Assembly: GCA_009741485.1 (NCBI GenBank)
Contig: CM019229.1
Location: 3,134,855-3,198,854, forward strand
From: Malurus cyaneus samueli
Lineage: Eukaryota; Chordata; Aves; Passeriformes; Maluridae
Direction: 5' to 3'
Length of the DNA stretch: 64,000 nt
The notes under the pieces were generated by a model that worked only from the letters and a program-made list of their open reading frames with translations, did not search any database and had not been told where the DNA came from. Shown piece after piece: positions 59,408 through 64,000 of the stretch. Numbering within the stretch: position 1 is the stretch's first letter; the number at the start of each line of letters is the position of its first letter. Made by a program: the position numbers and the translations under genes.

Positions 59408-60700
59408 TGCTGGGAGGAGACAGCAGTGTCCTGAGAGTGCTGGGAGTAAAGTCTGAGCTTCAGGTGGAATGTACAGCTCTTAGCCATACCTTACCTGTCC
59501 TCCTTGTACATGTGTTAAATTATTTCAGTGAGCTCTTGGAGTTCTTTGTTTTCTCTTTTGACACGAGCTTATTCAAACATGAAGTGGCCATGTCTCAGAT
59601 GTGTGCTAAGTTATTAAATATATATTGCAGTTGGCACAGGAATGCTCCCTTTTCATGGTGATAGTATTCAATGAGAGGTTTCTCTCTGCAAAGTAGAAAA
59701 GGGAGAGAGATGCTGGCCTGTGTCAGTAATTGTTAAACCTGTGTACCTGTGTTCTCGTTGACCAAACTGCATTTTCAGTGTGTTGTTAAACCTCTGCAAG
59801 GGTTTAAACCCTGTGAGAAGAATTCCTGGCTGTTGATTTTCAGGTGCTTGAGTTTCTCTGTGTTGAATCCTCTGTATATTCTACTGTTAGCTTGAGGTGC
59901 AAGTCTGGCACTATGACACCTGAAAGTAAAAACACTTCACTTCAAAGCCTCTGCTCAGCCTGGTTCTTCCTGCTAACTTGTTTTGGGAAAGCTGGCAGGT
60001 CTCACCAGACACCTTGGGAGTCTGGACTCTTCAGAGTGACCATCAAGTATTGATAAAAGAAAGTTTGAGAGAGACAGCCAATATCTGAAGGTCACAGCAG
60101 GTAAGTTAAAACCCATTACAGAGCTCCTCCTCTTGGCTCCAGTCTGCTGCTTCACCTGCCAGATCATTCTGAAAACCTTCAGGAACAAATGTTCTTGTGA
60201 CCATTAGTGGAAATAAAATGGTGCCAGTTCATTGGAATAGTTTGATAGCCAGGTGCTGCACAGTAATTACCTTTCCTTGGGTCCAGTGCTGGTCACTGCG
60301 TGTTTGTACCAAGGTCATCCTGAATCCTGCAGCATCCTGTGCCTGGGAACAGTGGGAAAGAAGAGTTTTGGAGTTGTCTGCATCACTTTTCAAATCTTTA
60401 ATCAAAAATACACACAAATACATCAAGGGGTTTCATGTTTCAGTGGTTGCTTCCTCTTACCAGTAGAATATAAATACAGAATATTAATTTGCTTTTTTGT
60501 TGAGTTCAAATTCAGGCTTTTTTTGGGGAAAAGGGACCCTCAGTATGTCTCTGATTTGACCCAAGAGTTTAGGATCTTTCCAGTGAACCTCATTGATGCT
60601 GCTCTGTTCCTCAGACAGAACATCTTGATTTCCCCAGCCCCTGAGCGAGGCATTGCAAAGCCTCATGGACCTCTGGAGCTGTGATTGGGAGGGAATAAAT
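59408..60700 (+). other. ATP6V1G1: ATP6V1G1 3' UTR region with candidate poly(A) signals
   Basis: No repeat or exon is recognised after the stop codon. Candidate cleavage signals are ATTAAA at 59,613-59,618, AATAAA at 60,212-60,217 and AATAAA at 60,694-60,699. I cannot tell which one is used; the true 3' end probably lies between 59,640 and 60,720. Confidence 0.55.
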
Positions 60701-61699
60701 TAGGATGGATGTGGATGTGAATCCTGATGTGAATCCTGCAGGCACTGAAGGAGCTGACAGCTACAGGGGTCTCCTCTTGTCATAATTTATGGTAGTACAC
60801 TGTACTCCTGAAAAGATCTCTTCAGGAATTCAAGCTATTAAACGGGTTATAAAATTGAAACAAAAGCTTCTTACAAAGTCAAATGTGCCAGGCTGGGGGA
60901 GAAGCCAGGTGGGTACAAGCAGAATAGGATCAAAGCAGTTTTAATCCGTGTGCTGTAATGTGGAGAGGTGTTATGGCCTCATAAAAGGTTGCAGCCATGC
61001 TAATTCCACTCTGTCCTTTGCAGATGAAACATTTCTCCCTGTTGAGAGCAGGTGCTCAGGCTCCAGCAGGACTCTCCTCAAAGTCCTCCTTGCTCCAGGC
61101 TGTAATTAGCAATTTCATTCCCTTTGTTATCAGTGAGAGGTTCAAACTCTCTCCAGAAAAAAAATTAAGTCCATGCCCCACTTTCTCATATTGGTTCATA
61201 AGTTCCCTTGGTTACTGGGGACATTTATCCTTCTTTAGAACAGTAAGAGGCAGGAGAAAAAGGGAAAAAATACCCTTTTTTAAAAAAAATATTATTTCTC
61301 CTTGGCAAATGTGCTGTGAAGATGCTCCCTTTAGAACATGCAGAAGTGTTAATGTGTTGCAAGAATAATAATTTTCTGTAATACTTCCCTGAAACTTAAC
61401 TGTTGAGAATGACTCCAACTTCACACTGAAGGAAGGTTTTCCAATTACTGCTCTCCAGGAAGGCTGGCATTGTTTGTGCAGTGCAGAAATTTTATTTCCA
61501 GTTGAGATTCTTTCATCTTGCCCTGTGATGCTGGCTGCACCATGGAAATGCTCTGCAGGGAGCAGTCCCGACAGCTTTGGAGTGGCACACGCTGCTTCTT
61601 GACACTGAAATCTGATTTTTGAAGCATTTTGCATCAAGTTTGAGGAGTAAGAGTGAAGCTGTTAGAACAAATCTGTATCAGAATTCTTCCTGCTGATCC

Positions 61700-61866
61700 T
61701 CTGCCCAGGAAGCTGTGGCTGCCCCATCCCTGGCAGTGCCCAAGGCCAGGCTGGACAGGGCTTGGAGCAGCCTGGGACAGTGGGAGGTGTCCCTGCCCAT
61801 GGCAGGGGTGGCACTGGGTGAGTTTTAAGGTCCCTTCCCACCCAGACCAGGCTGGGAGTCTGTGAC
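61700..61866 (+). mobile_element. CR1 3' end
   Basis: AGGAAGCTGTGGCTGCCCCA, CCAAGGCCAGGCTGGACAGG, GGGACAGTGGGAGGTGTCCC and AAGGTCCCTTCCCACCCAGA. A few core bases are deleted compared with the other copies. Confidence 0.9.
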
Positions 61867-62024
61867 AATCCCTCGGGACTGAACCACAGCCTGCTTGTGT
61901 AGCACAGAACAAGCAGAGGCTGCTTTGGGCACACTCCACGGTGTGATTGCCTTGATTTGGGCTCCCATCCCTGGGAACACCACCTGGATCCTGCTCCTGG
62001 GGGCAGTTGGGGCACTACAGTGTG

Positions 62025-62465
62025 AGAGAATGTCCAAAGGAGGGCACAGGGATGGGGAAGGGTCTGGAGAGGCCCACGAGGAGCAGCTGAGGGCACTGGG
62101 ATTGTTCATCTGCAGCAGAGACTGAGCTCAGAGCTCCCCGGGGCTGCAGCTCCTCCCGAGGGGCAGCTCCGATCTCTGCTCTGGGACAGGACAGGAGCCA
62201 GGGAACGGCTGGAGCTGGGCCAGGGGCTCAGGCTGGAGAGCAGGGAAAGGTTCTTGTGTCCCCAGAGGGTGCTGGCACTGCCCAGGCTCCCAGGGAATGG
62301 TCCGGCCCCGAGGCTGCCAGAGCTCCAGGAGCGTTTGGACAGCGCTGCCAGGGATGGACAGGGTGGGGCTGTTGGGGGGTCTGGGCAGGGACAGGGGCTG
62401 GGCTGGGTGATCCTGGGGGTCCCTCCAGATCAGGATATTCTGTGATTTTACCATCCTATGAAATA
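62025..62465 (+). mobile_element. CR1, different subfamily
   Basis: GGGAAGGGTCTGGAGAGGCC, AGGAGCAGCTGAGGGCACTG, CAGAGGGTGCTGGCACTGCC, then GGGTGATCCTGGGGGTCCCT and ATTCTGTGAT. Its tail differs from the GCTGTGGCTGCCCC type, so it is another CR1 branch. Confidence 0.85.
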
Positions 62466-64000
62466 AAGGAGGAAAATCCCCTTTGACCCTGTATGTGGAA
62501 TGTAGAGAGCTTTCACTGGGAGGGCAGCAGTTGTGGCTGGCAGTGCTTTTGCAAGCCCTGGCAGCTTGGTTTGGGTGATTTCAGAGCAGGAGAGAGGACT
62601 CCACATTTTCCTGCTGCTGGAGGCCCAGGAGCCGTTCCCCTTTCTGGCTGTGCTGGGTGGTGACATCAGCAGATCATTCAGGGTATTCCAGGGTGCAACT
62701 CCACATTTGGCAACCTTAAATTCCTCATCCTTCTGCTTTTATGTGGTCCCTACACAGTTCCTGCTGATATTTATAAAAGTTGGAGCTGTTTTAATGCCAG
62801 AAGCCCACTGAGCTGCTGGCAGCCCCTCTATTCCTTTCCTGCCATCCCCAGCTTTGGGTTCCTGCTGTTTTCTGCCACCCTGTAGCTCAGTTGACCCCAG
62901 ATCAGACAGAATTTGGTATTTCTACAGAAAATCCAGCAGTTTCTGGCCACTGGGGCAGCTCCTGGGAGGTGTGAGCAGCGGGATGAGGGATCCCAGGAGC
63001 TGTCCTGCAGTTGTGGGGTGGCACCACGCTCTGCAGTGTCCCCTGGAGGTGACAGATGACCGTGTAAAAAGAATGCAATCCTCTCCCTTCTCTCTGCCTG
63101 CATTAAACCTGTTCTGTTTTCTCTCTTTGCCTCTGTTTTCCTCATCTGGAATCTCTTTCCCTTTTAACTCTCCATCAGTTCTTGCATTAATGCATAAATG
63201 GGAGAGACAAGCCAAGAACCTGCTGATCCCAGCTGAGGTTTTGGCTTTAAAGTCTTTACAGAAAATACTATCAAGAACCCTCTAGATCAATGTTCTGCTG
63301 AGAAAGTTTTCCCAAACTAATCCGAGGAAGGAGCACAGCGTAATGTTTCTTTGAGGTTGAAAGGAGAAAGTGCTAATTTCATGCAGAAAAGATTGTATCT
63401 TGGACTGGCATAGGAATAGAAAATAAATTGGTATTAAATTACATTCGTCTGCCTCAAAATAATCTAATAAAGCATCTTCTGGATCAATAGCCGAATCATT
63501 ATCCCAGGCACATAGCGAGCTCTCCCTCTTTTAATTTGAGATTCAAGAAAAGAGGTTTTTTGCATTACCATAGTAAAAAGAATAATACTTTAAGTCTTCA
63601 TAGGAAAAAGGCAGAAGTAGGAAAAAAGATAAGAACCGTGCTTGGAGCCTTAAGCAAGTGTCATTCTTCATTTGAAATTTGTAATATATGGGTAGTGTGA
63701 AATAAATTTTTATATTTAATGGCTGTCAATCTGTCAGCTTTGCTGACAAAAAAAAAACCTCCAACGACGCAGAGTCTGAAAGGACTTTGTGTGCAGGAAT
63801 GGAAGAGAAGGGCAAGACAAGGCTTTCAGCAACTTTGTTCTCCTAATTAAGGCTCACTAGGGGAAAAAAATAGGAAAATGATGGCACAGTTCTCCCCTGA
63901 AAATGCAGTTTCATCAAAAGAAAATGAGATGTGCCAGCGTTGGCTGCAGTGTGCTCAGTCCAAACAAGGCTGACGTGGGGAGAAACTGCAGCCACATGAG
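62466..64000. other. Right end, unique A+T-rich DNA
   Basis: From about 63,300 on the sequence is A+T-rich and repeat-free. I looked for the next gene expected from human synteny (TMEM268) and saw no exon. Confidence 0.45.

Noticed and set aside
60701..64000. Possible exons of TMEM268, the next gene in human synteny.
   Set aside because: No frame in this stretch resembles that family; the gene probably lies beyond the right edge or elsewhere.
1..64000. CRISPR arrays, phage, operons or bacterial mobile systems.
   Set aside because: The window is avian nuclear DNA with spliced genes and LINE remnants; nothing of that type is present.

Overview
The window is nuclear DNA from a bird. It is full of CR1 retrotransposon 3' ends, the dominant avian LINE, and it carries two vertebrate genes whose exons I could place: WHRN (whirlin) on the minus strand and ATP6V1G1 (V-ATPase subunit G1) on the plus strand. 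The two genes are neighbours on human 9q32. From memory the avian counterpart of that block is chicken chromosome 17, which I cannot check here. No prokaryotic, viral or operon-like gene cluster is present, and I found no previously undescribed multi-gene system.

Layout. Positions 1 to about 32,000 are the 5' half of WHRN, read right to left. Exon 1 (31,905-31,320) lies in a CpG island and encodes the harmonin-homology domain and the start of PDZ1. Exon 2 (18,036-17,821) encodes the end of PDZ1 and a linker. Exon 3 (7,469-7,344) encodes the start of PDZ2. The next exon, needed to finish PDZ2, was not found and should lie beyond position 1. The introns hold many CR1 fragments, four of the five copies of an unclassified interspersed repeat, a roughly 615-bp G-rich minisatellite, and some repeat-free stretches that may be regulatory. 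Positions 32,000-56,000 are intergenic between the divergent genes and contain scattered CR1s, one LTR-like block and AT-rich unique DNA. Positions 56,260-60,700 hold ATP6V1G1: a CpG-rich promoter, three coding exons giving an intact 118-residue protein, and a 3' UTR. Downstream to 64,000 I see CR1s and unique DNA but no further exon.

The two genes do not act in one pathway. Whirlin is a scaffold of stereocilia and photoreceptors. ATP6V1G1 is a housekeeping part of the proton pump stalk.

The most useful observations concern sequence quality and local structure. (1) WHRN exon 1 is broken by about nine apparent one-base losses in G/C-rich sequence and has GTG where the family has ATG, while exons 2 and 3 are clean; this looks like sequencing error. 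(2) Both single N characters are flanked by direct duplicates (80 bp identical; 201 bp about 97% identical), the mark of unmerged contig overlaps. (3) WHRN exon 3 is boxed in by transposon remnants within roughly 120 bp on each side. (4) The donor of ATP6V1G1 exon 2 is weak, and intron retention would keep the frame open for 122 more codons.
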